Shown: positions 11,251-23,816, numbered from the stretch's first letter. The stretch: DNA of 64,000 nucleotides from Nicotiana tabacum (GCF_000715075.1 NC_134101.1:149829084-149893083); one strand, 5' to 3'. Made by a program: numbers and translations. The notes: generated by a model not told the origin, from the sequence alone.

Positions 11251-14200
11251 ATGACTACTTCAGAGAATAGCAATGAGGAAGAAAGGCCGATGAGCCAGTT
11301 GTTAAAAGAAGCGATGGAAAAGATTGAAAGGATGGGACTAGAGATGAATGCAATGCAGCTAGCCATAGCCAAAACACAAAAGAGCCCTGAAACACTAGGA
11401 CACATGCCAGAATACCCTCACTCCGGCCCTTCCACAAGCCGCCCAAATCCCCTTTATCATCAAGAAAGAAGCCCTCATGATTCCCAAGCTCCACCACCCC
11501 ATCAACCTCTCCCAACACCCAATATTCCCATTTTTGTGGGACCCACATCAGCCCCTTTGCAAAGAACGACCAGTGAGCCATTGTTTCAGGATCACGATAC
11601 ACAATACTATCCCCCTGAGCCTACATTCCATGCACCCGAGCCTCAAGCTTACAATCCACATTTGGAAGTGCCGGCAGAGATTGAAAAGCCGGCTAAGGCC
11701 CCTGAACAGGATGAAGTGCTGAGAAAGTTCAAAAGCCTGGAGCAGTCCTTCAGGAACTTACACGGGCTGGGCAACCAAGTCAGCGTAGCATACAAAGATC
11801 TGTGCCCTTTTCCAGACGTCCAACTCCCGGCTGGGTTCAAGATGCCTAAGTTTGATTTATATGAAGGACACGGTGATTCCATGGCACATTCGCGGGGATT
11901 CTGTAGCAAGATGAGAGGGGCAGGCGGCAAGGATGAGCTGTTGATAGCTTATTTTTGCCAGAGTCTGAGCGGATCTGCACTAGAATGGTACACCAGGCAG
12001 GATTCCAATAGGTGGTATACTTGGGATGATCTGGCCCAGGCTTTCGCAGGTCATTTCTAGTACAACCTCGAGATAGTCCCTGACCGTCTCACATTATTAA
12101 GAACTGGGAAGAAACCCGGGGAAAGTTTCTGCGAGTTCGGGTTCCGCTGGAGAGAACAAGAAGCTAGAGTCGATCCTCCCATGAGAGAGGGAGAGATGGT
12201 GGACTATTTCTTGCAGACACTAGATCCAACCTACTTTGGTCACTTGGTGACAACAGTTGGAAAATCTTTCAACGAGGTGGTCAAGATAGGGGTCATGATA
12301 GAAGAGGGTTTGAGGTCTGACAAGATCTTGAACTATTCGGCACTCAAGGCCACAACCCAGGCTATTCAAAACGGCACGGGAGGTGCGTTGAGAAGAAAGA
12401 AAGAAGAGGTTGCCACGATCGAGGCAGGCAGTTGGTCCAGGGCTGGCAGGCCACACTACAACCAACCCATACCTCACAGGTCAGAATACCCATACAACCC
12501 ACCACAAAATTTCTATCCACCTCGAGAACCACATTGTTCCGTACACCAGGCTCAGGCATACACCCAGCCTCCGGTTCGCCCGCAATGGCGTGCGCCGGTT
12601 CCCCAGAACGTATATACGCCACCACAAAACACCTACCCTCCACCAAGGGCATATAGAAACCCTCCAGGGGCAGGCTTTCGGGGAAATCCAGATGCTAGGA
12701 ATGACAGGTTGCGGAAACAGAGAACTTTCACGGAGTTGGGAGAAACCTACACCGCCTTGTTCCACAAGTTGAGGCAATTGGGTTTGGTTAGTCCTGTCCA
12801 GACTCGAGAACCAAATCCCCCACCTCAGAATTTAGATCGATCAATCAGTTGTGAATACTGCTCAGGGATGCTCGGGCATGACACCGAGAAATGTTGGAAG
12901 TTAAGGCATGCCATACAGGATCTTATTGACACCAATAAGATCGAGGTTCAGACACCAGAAGCTCCTAACATCAACCAAAACCCACTGCCAGCGCACCACG
13001 AAACTCACATGATTGAGTTGGTGTATGAGGGAGGAGAGTTGAGAAAACCCTCACAAACAGTGATGATGAATCAAGCCGCCCCAAAGGAAGTTTCAACCAG
13101 TGGGGGAACGAGGGTACAGTCACAGGGAGAAAGCGTCAAGCCAGTAGTGATATTGGGAAAGAGTCCGTCCGCCATAACAAGTAAACCCGAGCCAAACAAG
13201 TTGGTAATATCAGGGGTTCCACCCGCACCTGCCGTTGTGGTAAAGGGGGCATATAAAGAACTGGTCACCATAAAGCCTGTAGTCCAGCTGCCAATGATTG
13301 ATAGCAAGGCGGTGCCTTGGAAATATGAAAAGGCGGTGGTGATGTACAAAGGAAAACAGGTGGAAGAAGTCAGTTATGAAGCGCAAGGGCTGACTCGATC
13401 AGGTCGATGTTTTGCTCCGGTGGAGCTAAGAAGAACCAACACAGCTGCAACCAAGAAACCTGTGTCCGAAGAAGAGGCTGAAGAGTTCCTGAGGAAGATG
13501 AAAGTACAAGACTATTCTGTGGTCGAACAGATGAGAAAAACACCGGCCCAGATCTCACTGTTGTCATTACTGATCCATTCTGAGGAGCATCGTCGGGCCC
13601 TGATGAAGATATTGAACGAAACTCATGTACCCAGTGAGATTTCTGTAAACCACCTGGAAACCATTGCCAGCAAGATTTTCGAGGTGAACAGGGTAACATT
13701 CTCAAATGATGACCTACAGGTGGAAGGTACGGAGCATAATAAAGCTCTATACCTAGCTGTCAAATGTGAAGACTCGGTGGTAACTCGAGTATTGGTGGAT
13801 AATGGCTCAAGCGCCAATATTTGCCCACTATCTACCTTGAACCAGTTAAAGATCGACCATGGAAGGATCCACAAGAACAGTATCTGTGTCCGAGGGTTTG
13901 ACGGAAACGGAACGGCCACTGTGGGGGATGTTGTACTTGAACTGACCATTGGTCCGGTCCTGTTTACCATGGAATTCCAGGTGTTGGATGCCACAGTATC
14001 TTATAACCTGCTGTTGGGACGACCCTGGATTCATGCAGCCAAAGCGGTGCCTTCCACCCTACATCAGATGGTGAAGTTCGAGTGGGAAAGACAAGAGGTC
14101 GTGTTACACGGCGAAGATACAACGTGCACCATGGGCGGAACCATTGTACCTTTCATAGAGACCGCTGATGACAAAGGTCCTTGGGTCTACCAGATTTTCG

Positions 14201-14705
14201 ATACAGGGTCGGCCAACAAAATTTCTGAAGGAGAAAGCATCCCGCACCCTAGGGTAGCTGCCGCAACAGTCATGATGCTCTCAGAAATGCTGGGTAATGG
14301 ATTTGTGCTGGGAAAAGGCCTAGGAGTCGAGCTTCAAGGGATTGTCCAACCTGTCTCCCTTCCTAAAAATCTGGAAACTTTCGGATTAGGGTTCAAACCA
14401 ACCGCAGCAGATAGGAAGCAAGCGCGAAAAATGAAGAAGAGGGTTTGGTTTCTGCCTAAACCAGTGCCACGTCTCTCAAGGTCATTTGTCAAAGCAAGTG
14501 CCAAGGGGTCACCGGTCCCAAAGAATCTAGGACCTTTGATCGATATAAATAAAGACCTGAATCAGAGTTTTGAGAGGCTATTCGCGGATGTCAGTATGGT
14601 GGAAGCTAGAGAAGGTTCCAGCAGAGCAGAGATACAGTTTGTGGGGCCTGAGGCCAAGACCAACAATTGGACAGTTACTCCTCTTCCTGTCCGAGGGGAG
14701 TCTTG
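11251..14705 (+). pseudogene. Gag-protease polyprotein of the young Ogre-like element, one nonsense mutation
   Basis: One continuous frame broken only by TAG at 12058-12060, most simply a CAG to TAG change. In order: coiled N-terminus; Pro-rich linker; retrotransposon gag region (about 11780-12350, with FDLYEGHGD and SGSALEWYT); zinc-knuckle-like C-x2-C-x5-H-x4-C at 12850-12894; aspartic protease with VDNGSS at about 13795 (Asp at 13798; D-N-G rather than the usual D-S/T-G) and LLGRPWIH; and a G-patch-like stretch (GNGFVLGKGLG, about 14293-14325). I end the exon at 14705, where a plausible splice donor precedes the TAG at 14707. The downstream partner is the RT exon at 14884. Confidence 0.75.
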
Positions 14706-14883
14706 GTAGTAGGTTTTGATTTATGTTTTGTGTGTTTTGTTTTGTTCGGATTATTCAAGGGTGTAATCCAAATTTTACTTTCGTTTTTGTAAAAGTGTGA
14801 ACCCTTTTATCCCGCAAGTTTAATAAAGTTCTTTTCTTTTGTCCCATTTTAATTTTTGTTTTGTTCTTTTTCTTTCTGAACAG
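14706..14883 (+). other. Putative in-frame intron between protease and RT
   Basis: It begins GTAGTAGG, ends TTTCTTTCTGAACAG after a pyrimidine-rich run, and is 178 nt long. Removing it joins codon phase 2 (TG) to T and keeps the RT frame open without the Gag-Pro stop. Ogre elements are known to carry a spliced intron at this position. An AATAAA lies inside it near 14821. The exact sites are inferred from frame and consensus; no transcript data were available. Confidence 0.65.
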
Positions 14884-15850
14884 TTCTCTTTTTACTGGTT
14901 CTAATGACATGGCATGCACATCGGATCTTCGACCTAGTCTAATAAATCAATCTGAATCCGACTCAATGATGCAAGAGGTCGTTCGTGATGATGAATCTGA
15001 ATGTGACGAAGGTGAAGCCTTCGAAGAGATAAACTGAGAATTGTGCCAATTTGAAGAGAAACCCAAGCCTAACCTAAATGACACTGAGGCTGTGAATCTA
15101 GGAGACGTTGATAACGTCCAAGAGACCAAAATTAGCTTCCACATTGAGCCGAATGTCAGAGAAGAATTGATCAAAACCCTCATGGAATTCAAAGATGTTT
15201 TTGCATGGTCATATAACGATATGCCTGGATTAAGCACCAATTTAGTGGTTCACAAATTGCCCACTGACCCGGCATACCCTCCCGTCAAGCAAAAATTAAG
15301 GAAATTTAAAACAGAGATGAGTGTAAAGATCAAAGAGGAAGTGATTAAGCAGTTGAAAGCGAAGGTCATTCGGGTCACTCGATATCCCGAGTGGTTGGCC
15401 AATGTGGTACCAGTCCCAAAGAAGGATGGAAAAATCAGGGTGTGCGTCGACTACCGCAACCTCAACAAAGCAAGTCCCAAGGACAATTTTCCATTGCCCA
15501 ACATCCATATCTTGATCGATAATTGCGCGGAGCGCGAGATCGGATCCTTTGTAGATTGCTATGCGGGTTATCATCAGATCCTAATGGACGAGGAAAATGC
15601 GGAAAAAACAGCATTTATTACGCCATGGGGGACTTACTGCTATCGGGTAATGTCGTTCGGATTGAAGAACGCCGGGGCAACATACATGCGAGCAATGACT
15701 GCTGTGTTTCATGACATGATACACAGAGAAATCGAGGTGTACGTCGATGATGTGATCATCAAATCTTGGCGTCAGGAAGACCATGTAGCAGACCTAAGGA
15801 GATTTTTCCAAAGACTCCGAAGGTATGATATCAAGCTCAAAATTGAGTCC
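14884..15850 (+). pseudogene. Ogre-like reverse transcriptase, truncated
   Basis: In frame with gag-pro after splicing. A TGA at 15035-15037 (likely from CGA) interrupts the acidic linker before the RT core. RT landmarks: PVPKKDGKIRVCVDYRNLNKA (about 15410-15470), FVDCYAGYHQI (about 15550), FGLKNAGATY, and the catalytic YVDD at 15740-15751. The frame runs into LTR sequence near 15859, so the thumb, RNase H and integrase are missing. About 20 bases at the junction match neither side clearly and may be filler. The element cannot integrate on its own. Confidence 0.8.
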
Positions 15851-15858
15851 ATCCGAGA

Positions 15859-18635
15859 TTGGTTTGGTCCGAATCTACCCACAACTCCTAAAAAACCAGA
15901 TCTAAAAATCTGAACCTTAGAACACAAGAGCCTGAGGAACCTGACCTGCTTCATAGAGGGTTTGAGGTCTAATAGACCTTAACCAAGGTGTTCACGGTTT
16001 GAGAACACCCTGGTTAGAGTTTGTTTGGCCTCAAATGGTCAAATTTAATTCGGACTGGGGTCGGCCTGCTTTGAACATTTTTTAGTAAGTTTTCCTTTTC
16101 TGTTTTTGTGTGGATGAGTATGTTAGCATGTTCTGTTGTGTTTGTTCGGTGTTTTTTGATACTTTTCTTAATTTCTTCCGTCTTTGTAAAGACCTTTTAT
16201 TTGGTCAATTGTTTTCTGTGTATGATTTGAATGTATTCTGTGATATACATGTTCGATTAGATTAGTCGTCAAACGAGTTAATTCATATAGGTTCCCAGTG
16301 ATTGAACAAAGTTGTCTGAAGTCATTCGGGACTTTGTACGTGTTGTTTATATGAACGATTGATTGTTATGTGTTACTATTAATATAGTTGAGTCGATATA
16401 TGTCGTCAATTAGTTTCAGTCATTAATGGTAACAACTTGATTCATGTTGTTTATTTTTGCTGTGATCGTATTTGAATCCCATTAGGAACTGAATTGTATT
16501 GCCTATTGATTTTGTTCAAATTGAATTAAAGAACATCTAGGGGAAGGTTATAATGGCAGTTCAGACTTTGATTTTAAATATGATGCCATGTTTATTTGGT
16601 TTAGACCGTGGGCAGCCTGTGTATGGTTAGCTTTAAGGAATTAAAATAATGGGACAGCATGTGCTGTCAGATTATATTCCTGCTGCCCATACCTTGGTTA
16701 AATAAACAAGAGATTAGGACACTTTAACAACAAAAAGAGAGAGGGGCTGTCAGGGATTTCATGGGAGTTTTGTTATTTAAAATAAGTGAGTGGAAAAACA
16801 ACAGGGAGTGGGAATTTTGAGTTGTCAAATAGACTGTAAAGTGTTAAGGTTAGGCTATAAAAGAGGCAGACCTTCCATTAGAAAGGAGGTCATTTTTGGA
16901 GTCTTGAGAGATTCTGTGAGTAAGAAAACTGAAAAAGGAAAAACAGAAATAAATTTCAGAACATTGTGAATGAGTATTGTCTAGAAGAAACTGTGTAAGA
17001 GTCCAGTTTGATCATGTTGTCTTTGTGGTTTTTCTTTTCTGTCGTTTGCCAAGCTTTCTTGTGGTCATTGGATTTCTGTTGATGTTACATTCAACATTCT
17101 GGGCTGTTGTTTCCTACTCTGTTTTTCTGGGATTGTTTATTTGTTGCTCGACTCCTTGCTGAGCTTCATCATTGTTGGCTGGTTGTTGTTGTTGTGTTGT
17201 TGCTGTGAATCTGCTGTTGCTGTTGTTTGCTGTGTACTACTCAGCTGATCCTTTTCCTTCTTCTTTTGTTCCTCTATACCAGGTACACAACTAATACTGT
17301 CCATGTAATTTGAAAGTCGAGCATGAATACAAAAGGGAAGATTTGAAGACATCTATGTCCACATGTAGTTGCTATATAGATGATCATGTAGTGTGTAATG
17401 GTTTACAATCTTGTTTGGGTATTGGAGTTGGTCCTTTCATATAGTGAATACAAAAAATGTAGTATGGTTTAATATCATATGTCGGTTAGGTTGACAGACA
17501 AAAGGATTGGCAGTATACTAGGCTATGTCTTGGAAATTAGTTGTGTTTTGTAATTAGCATTCTCTTTTAATGCATGTCAAAGAATAAAACTATCCACCTC
17601 AGTTAATTTTCATTCTCTTTTGATAAACTGCCTCGTTATAATTATCAAGCCACACCCTTATAACAATTAGCACAAGTCCGCGCCCCTCAACCTTATGAAG
17701 GTCGAGCCCAGGTCAAAACAGACCAAACAGACCCGCCTCGGATAAACAGTGGCCCAGGTCTGGCCCATTCCGCATGAGCTGGATTTGGGCCCATAATGTT
17801 CGATCAGCTGTCCGTATGCATGGTCACGTTTCCTTATTCTGTAAAAGCATTTCGGATCCTGCTATAAATAATCTGCAAGCATGTAAATAATTAAGAGATT
17901 TTCTTTTATTTTAGAGACGAACTTAATAGGAAATATAGTCATTATAGGTTTATCCTTTAAAATAAAAATGAGACGAGCCTCGACAAACAAAAATGTAGAA
18001 GCTGCGGGGCCCTCTAAATGTATATATTAAATACTTAGATTCCGGGACGGGCCGTTTAGCAAATTTCACGGCCCTTCCCAAAATAATAACACGATAGTCT
18101 CTTTAGGTGCGTGTTTAATAATCTACTTTCTTAAAACTTGGGGTGTGCATTTCATGCGACCCAGATCCAAATCCCAAAACATCAAATAAAATATGTTCCA
18201 GACTGTGGGTGCATTTCATGTGACGCAGTCCAAAGACATGTTTTAAGCGATGTTCACATCCTTTTGAAATAATAACAATAAAGCGGTAAAAAGTTAAAAT
18301 TGGCACATTGGTTCATAATGGTATTTAAAATCAGATAAATAAGCCGAATATGACAGTTGAGTGACTGTGCTAGAACCACGGAACTCGGGAATGCCTAACA
18401 CCTTCTCCCGGGTTAACAGAATTCCTTATCCGAATTTCTGGTGCGCAGACTGTAATATGGAGTCATTCTTTTCCTCGATTCGGGATTAAAATTGGTGACT
18501 TGGGACACCCTAAATCTCCCAAGTGGCGACTCTGAAATAAATAAACCAATCCCGTTTCGATTGTCCTTTAATTGGAAAAACTCCCTTGCACCCTCTCTGG
18601 TGCGGCAAAAGGAGGTGTGACAGCTCTGGCGACTC
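15859..18635 (+). repeat. Second LTR copy of the young Ogre-like element, 5'-truncated
   Basis: Co-linear with 5005-7781 at a constant offset of 10,854 at both ends, so net length is the same, with scattered substitutions. It lacks the first roughly 1,018 bp of the LTR, including U3 and TATA. At its right end it runs 13 bp past the LTR terminus (18622), through the 4-nt spacer and nine bases of the PBS, before switching to GCAAAAGG of element A. Reading frames here, including that at 18413-18844, are not genes. Confidence 0.85.
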
Positions 18636-19458
18636 GCAAAAGGATAAGTTAGGGGGGAGATATGAGGATTGAAAAAAAATGGTAAAAAGGCACAAAATGA
18701 AGAAAAGGAAAGGCAATGAAAAAGAAAGAAAAGCAAAAAGACTAAAAAAATGTTCAATGTAGAAATGAATAAAAGGTATTCAAGAAAAGCAAAGAATGAA
18801 AGGTGTGCAAAGTTGAGAAAGGAGAAAAGATTTAAAATGAACAAGAAAGAGTGATAGTGTGTCTCTCTAACCCCTTAGAAAGAAGTGAGATAACTTAAAA
18901 AGTCAAGTGAATGTGTGCCAAAATGAAGCAAAAGAAGTGTTTAAGGGAAGATAGAACCTACTTAGACCAAACATTTCTTACCCTGAACCATAAGCCTTCA
19001 CTATGTCTCCACAAAAGCCCTATATGATCTTGAGTTGAATGAATCTTACATTAGTGGTGACTCACTTAAGGGGAAAGCATATGGTACTTAGAGCCGGACT
19101 TGTGAGGAGATAAGTGTATGTCCATTAACCTCATTATGAGTGTCACTACCCTAAAAGTGAGGTTTGCTTAGAGAGAGTTAAGGATGTGTGAGTTTGGATT
19201 CCACAATGACCAAAGTAATAGAAAGAGTTTCTTTGATGTGCTGAGTCAACTCTTGATGCTCTTGTGTCACACTAAATCCATGGTATTTAAAAGAGTGAAT
19301 GTTGTTAATGATTCATTTGTATTGAGGGCAATCGTTAGTCCCAATTGATGCTAGATGAGGTCATTTTAGGACAACTGAATTTTCTTGGATTTTCTCATAA
19401 GGTGTGGGTCTTATTTTGTTTGCTTGAGGACAAGCAAAAGCTTAAGTTTGGGGGAGTT
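18636..19458 (+). mobile_element. Tail of element A (right half) with polypurine tract
   Basis: A-rich at first, then non-coding text ending in a hairpin (19419-19438) and the polypurine tract AAGTTTGGGGGAGT (about 19445-19458), directly before TGATAAC of the 3' LTR. No gene. It continues the tail left at 3986. Confidence 0.7.
19419..19438 (+). other. Conserved hairpin upstream of PPT (copy 2)
   Basis: TTTGCTTG, loop AGGA, CAAGCAAA: a perfect 8-bp stem, 20 nt before the LTR start at 19459. Compare copies at 3014 and 46808. Confidence 0.75.
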
Positions 19459-19659
19459 GATAACTAGGGAATATGATGCAGTTTACACTCCTTCTTGCTT
19501 AAGTTTTGATTAGAAATGTGTACAAAATAGTCCTAAAGGCTCACAAGTTGTGCTTGATTGCAGGTTTGATCAACAAGGTGACAAGTGTCAAAAACTAGCT
19601 CAAAAAGGAGTGAAACTTGAATAAGTACAAGGACAAGATAAAGCTCAGTCAAAACAGGA

Positions 19660-20010
19660 CCAGTGCGGCCGCACACCATTCTGTGCGGTCCGCAAAAGTG
19701 AAGTTCAGAGAGGTTGCTTTTCAGGTCATAAGGCAATGCGGCCGCAAAGGGTTTTGTGCAGTCCGCATTGGGTTCACCGCGGCCGCACTCGATTTCGTGT
19801 GGTCCGCTGAGCCAAGGTTCAGATAGGTGGCATTTTAGAGGATGAAGCCCAATGCGGTTCGCGGTCCATTTCATGCGGACCGCACGAGAAGCCACCGCGA
19901 ACGCACTTGATTTTGTGCGGACCGCATTGCCCAAGTTTAGAGAGCATATTATTGGAGCCTAGAACCTTAGTGCGGCCGCACTCGATTTTGTGCGGTTCGC
20001 ACTAGCCCCG
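19660..20010. repeat. GC-rich dyad word block 3
   Basis: About six pairs of a left word like TGCGGCCGCA and a right word like TTTTGTGCGGTCCGCA, each pair able to fold on itself. Spacing is about 50-60 bp. The block ends about 35 bp before the TATA box. Confidence 0.8.
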
Positions 20011-20043
20011 TAGGGGTATTTTTGTCCAGAATTTTTAGCTTAG

Positions 20044-20050
20044 TATAAAT
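20044..20050 (+). promoter_or_regulatory. TATA box of element A 3' LTR
   Basis: TATAAAT follows the GC-rich word block and precedes a T-rich leader, consistent with an LTR promoter. Confidence 0.55.
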
Positions 20051-20987
20051 AGCTTCTTTTCCTATTTTTAGGTCATCAGATAGTTTTGTACTCAGAGTTG
20101 CGCTCGTGACTTCGTTTCGTTTACCTATTTTGAGTAATTTTAGCTTAATTTCAACATTGAATCTTCAAGTTTAATTTAGCAATTAATTATTATGAGTTTT
20201 TCTTCATCTATTGCAATGTTTTCTTCTTTAATTATGAGTAGCTAGACCCATAATCTAGGGTTGTGGCTCAACCCTAGTGTGGGTAATTATGGGTCTTGTG
20301 TTTTAGGGCTTGATTGACTATGGGTGTTTGATATTTGGACTAATTTCATGTTTAATTGTTGAATTAGTGGTTGCAAACACTAGTTATTGTTTAGTTGACT
20401 TTGGCTATTCTTGAGAAAGAGAGCCTAAGTCTCTGAAATTGGTCCAACAAGGAATTGGGGCATACTCAAGAGATTGATAGCCCCAATTAAAGGGTTAAAC
20501 CTAGAGATAGTAATACCCGACTTGAACCTCAATTGCTTGCACAAATTTGCATACCCAATTGGACTTGAGAAAGTCAATTAGGGCAAAATCACTTGAACTA
20601 CCAAGAGGTGTAGAGTGAGTAGAATCGTGCAATGGTTATATCATACTCCTCAAATATGACAATCTAGCCTTAGACTCAAGAATCCGTTAATTAACCACCT
20701 AGGAGAAAGTCACTACCCTAGTGCCTTTTATCTATTTGATCAATTCTCAATAGTCTAATTGTAGCATTATTTAGCATAATTTAGCATTGTAGTATTATAA
20801 AATTAGAATTATAATCAAAACCCAAAATGTTTAGAAGTGTAATTTAGAACAAATACACAACTCCACTTTAGATAGACACTCAACTCCAATATCTAGCTCC
20901 TTGCGGAAATCGATCCCGACCTCATCGGGTAAAAGCTTATTTGACCTCTCTCACTACTCAATAGTAGTGCAGGGTTGACCTCGATCA

Positions 20988-21150
20988 ATGACAAGTTTGC
21001 TAAATTGCGGACCTGCTTAAGTTCTCCTTGCAGTTCTAGTATATTTTGTTCAAGTCTCAAAACCAGGTCATTCAGGGCCGGAGTACTACGACCACCGGAG
21101 GTCTCTGCATTCTCAATGTTTTCCTTTTGGATTCCACTTAAGTCATCCAT
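20988..21150 (-). pseudogene. Gag N-terminal fragment (minus Ogre-like element)
   Basis: Starts MDDLSGIQ and continues into a leucine-rich coiled segment (ALNDLVLRLEQNILELQGEL), the counterpart of the coiled N-terminus of gag at 11251. It is cut by the LTR of element A after about 54 codons. Confidence 0.55.
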
Positions 21151-21747
21151 CTTTGATTTCCCTCTGCTTTTTGTGTTGCTTGGAGGAGGAGGAGGAGGTG
21201 GAGGGCCTCCATATCTGACATGATATGCTGACGAGGCCAGTAAGGATGAACCAACTTATGGGGATGGGAATAATAATAATTATAAAAGTAAACAAAACAA
21301 AAGGCAACAAGTTAGTGGGGATCCTAAAATGTTTGCAGTATTTAAACACATAGTGTGAGATATAAACTCGTATCCTAATTTTGGAGCCTCGTTGGGCCCG
21401 AGGTAGGCCTAGCAATAAATAAATTTGGAGAACTTCAGATGCCAATAAATGCTTCATTTCATAATATAAAAGTAGATGAATCCAAAAATGACACTAACAT
21501 AATAATTAAACAAGTCACTACTGGCACTTGGACTTATTACATTTTAATAAAATCAAGTAAATCTAATCTACTTGGTCCCAGAAGGACCTTCCCGAGATTT
21601 GAACTTCCGAACTCCATCACACAAATCTCCCAGCTCGCGCAGTCCCAACAGCAAGTACGCTCGGACCAGATGTCCTCCCTCGGCTCCTTCAGCACTCTGA
21701 TAGTTTTCAAGACTTTTTATGACTTTGCCCTCCAGCTCCACTATTCC

Positions 21748-23101
21748 TCACTCCAGGTATTCCAGTTTTCTGTTGGAAATGACTTCCATCTCTTTCCATT
21801 CCTCAATCAACTTCACGTTCCTCTCATGTATCTCTTGATGCTCATTCTCAGAGTTGTGGACCCTCTTGCGCAGCCTGTTGTATTTGACTTGGGCTTCAGC
21901 TTCCTCGTCTATGATTTTGTTCCCTCGACTAGTCCTCGGTGTCACCGTTCCTTTCAGATTATCTTCCAACCATGCATGGTAGAGAGGCTCGCACCCCGCG
22001 TGATATCTGTCTGGCTCAACAGTGCTTTTCTCCACAATGATTTTGCAGTGCCACATGTGCTGAGCTTGGCACTTGTAAGGTATGTCATCGTCTTGGAAAT
22101 CTGCCCTGAAGTGACTCATCTTGACGACCCTTGGTACAACCTATTTTCTGCCTACTTGCCTCAAAACTCGTATAGGGACATGGATATATCCCTCTCAACC
22201 TGATCAACACCAAATGCAGAGCATCCCTGGACCTGATAATGAACTCGTTCGCAGGAAACCTTTCAACCATCCATTGCACCTATTCCTCAGTCATATTGTC
22301 GAAGAACTCTACCTATTCGCTGGCACATTTCGGCTAAGCAAATTTGTCCGGAATATAGTTCATCTGCTTAGGGTGATGGAAAGCAATGTGGTCGTTCCAA
22401 GCCCTTCACGGAATTTCTTGGCAATAGCAACCCTTTTGGAGATGTTCCAACAACCATAACTGCAGCAGTAAGTTGCAACCCTCGAAATGTTGGACCCCTC
22501 TTTGACATCTCTCCAGGACTCTATAGATATCAAGTATGATCATGGGGACTATGGTATATATCTGTCCATTAATCTGCTCCATCAGAGTTTTGGCAACCAT
22601 GGCCAACCTAGTGTGGATTCTTCCCTTTTTCATTGGTAATACTATCAGCCCTAGAAAGCACACAATGAACACGAACACTCTATGGTAGATGTGACCTAGT
22701 GAAGTGAAGGCGATCTCATTCGTAAGGTATGTAGGAGTGCTTTAGGCACACTAGGTCGACTTTCTTTTTCAACCCCATCAGCTTTAAAAACCCCTGCCGA
22801 TACGGTTTTCTAGCACTAAAAGCCCGGGACTGTCCCAAGTCAACCCTGTAAGTCCTCCTATTTTCTCTAGGAGCGGTGTCATTTCTATGTCACCAAAGCG
22901 TAACACGGCTCTTTCACTATCCCAGAATAGGGTAGCAGCCTCGATCAACTTTTTGTTTGGTTCAATAACTAGCAGGGAAGTCAAGTTACCCAGGTACTTT
23001 TTCACATGTTTCTTGTCACTTGAGGAAAGATCTTCCCACCAATCAAGCAACAATGGAGGGATATTGCTAACCATACAGAATTTGGGGACTTCATGCCTCA
23101 T
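21748..23101 (-). pseudogene. Ogre/Tat ORF1 homologue, degenerate
   Basis: Three open pieces on the minus strand (23101-22784, 22678-22406, 22119-21748) follow the order of the intact ORF1 at 8620-10728. Parallels include KYLGNL for KHLGNL, TLFWDSERAVLRFGDIE for VTFWDPVHNVFRFSDFE, FIVCFLGLIVLPMKK for FMVAFLGIMVFPNKE, and LLLQLWLLEHLQK for ILLQMWLIEHLQQ. The last piece is a charged coiled coil. Frameshifts and stops separate the pieces. The plus-strand frame at 21439-22203 is its antisense shadow. Confidence 0.75.
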
Positions 23102-23798
23102 TTCCTACAAAACAAAAGGGTTAGGACTTACCCCCACCGGACTCGACTATTTATACATTTATGATCAGCATATCAGCATTTAGTCCTCCAAATTAATGCA
23201 CAGAACGTGATTGCATCCATTGGAAGTATGGAAAACTCGATGGAATTTGGATAAGGCTTATCTTAAAGGATCATTATGTGGACAACATAACTGATCCAAC
23301 TAGGTTTGACCATGATGCATGCACAATTTAAACAGAGTAAGGTTTCTATTGGGGTTTTAAACTGGTACCCTCAAGCGGACAACTTGAGGGGGAAGACACG
23401 AAACTGTTGATTGCACCGTTGATCGAGTGGTTTTACCGCAAATAAGCCTTTCCGAATTTAAGGGTAATAAATAGGAAAAGTGCAACTACTCACTAAAGCG
23501 ATGCTATAGGATTTGAGACGCACGAGTGGAATATGATGTGGAGCATGATTTATGCAGCAGTTAATAACATGTAGGCAAGTATTTTCACATAAGGAAAAAT
23601 AAATACAGCATTTAAATAATTGAAAAGATAGTTACAAAGAAAGGAAAACAAAATGACAAATCAGTTTCCAGGATAATAAAGAAATCATAAATGCTTGAAA
23701 AATAGACAGTTAAATTCAAGTAAGGGAGCAGGGTACAAGATAAGCATGCTTGGACTAATTTGTAAAGACAAGTTTGTTATGGTATGAGCCTAAAAAAA
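23102..23798 (-). other. Leader of the minus Ogre-like element
   Basis: Non-coding, A-rich on the plus strand, between the PBS and ORF1 of the minus element. Nothing else recognisable. Confidence 0.5.
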
Positions 23799-23816
23799 TC
23801 CCTAACAGAGTCGCCA
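23799..23816 (-). other. Primer binding site, minus Ogre-like element
   Basis: On the minus strand TGGCGACTCTGTTAGGGA, differing from the site at 7773-7790 at two positions. It is separated by three bases from the LTR end. Confidence 0.75.

Larger units (their letters stand above)
19459..20987 (+). repeat. 3' LTR of element A
   Basis: It starts TGATAAC directly after a polypurine tract and ends CTCGATCA, giving TGAT/ATCA termini. A GC-rich word block at 19660-20010 is followed by a TATA box at 20044 and a roughly 940-bp R/U5. To its right the sequence is minus-strand gag of another element, so element A inserted into that gag. The first five bases after it (ATGAC) would be the target duplication; the partner is outside the window. 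Confidence 0.75.

Noticed and set aside
18413..18844. 143-codon minus-strand frame
   Set aside because: It spans the end of an LTR copy and A-rich tail DNA; poly-Phe/Leu composition comes from the A-rich plus strand.
21439..22203. 254-codon plus-strand frame
   Set aside because: Antisense of the decayed ORF1 on the minus strand, which shows clear similarity to the intact ORF1 at 8620.
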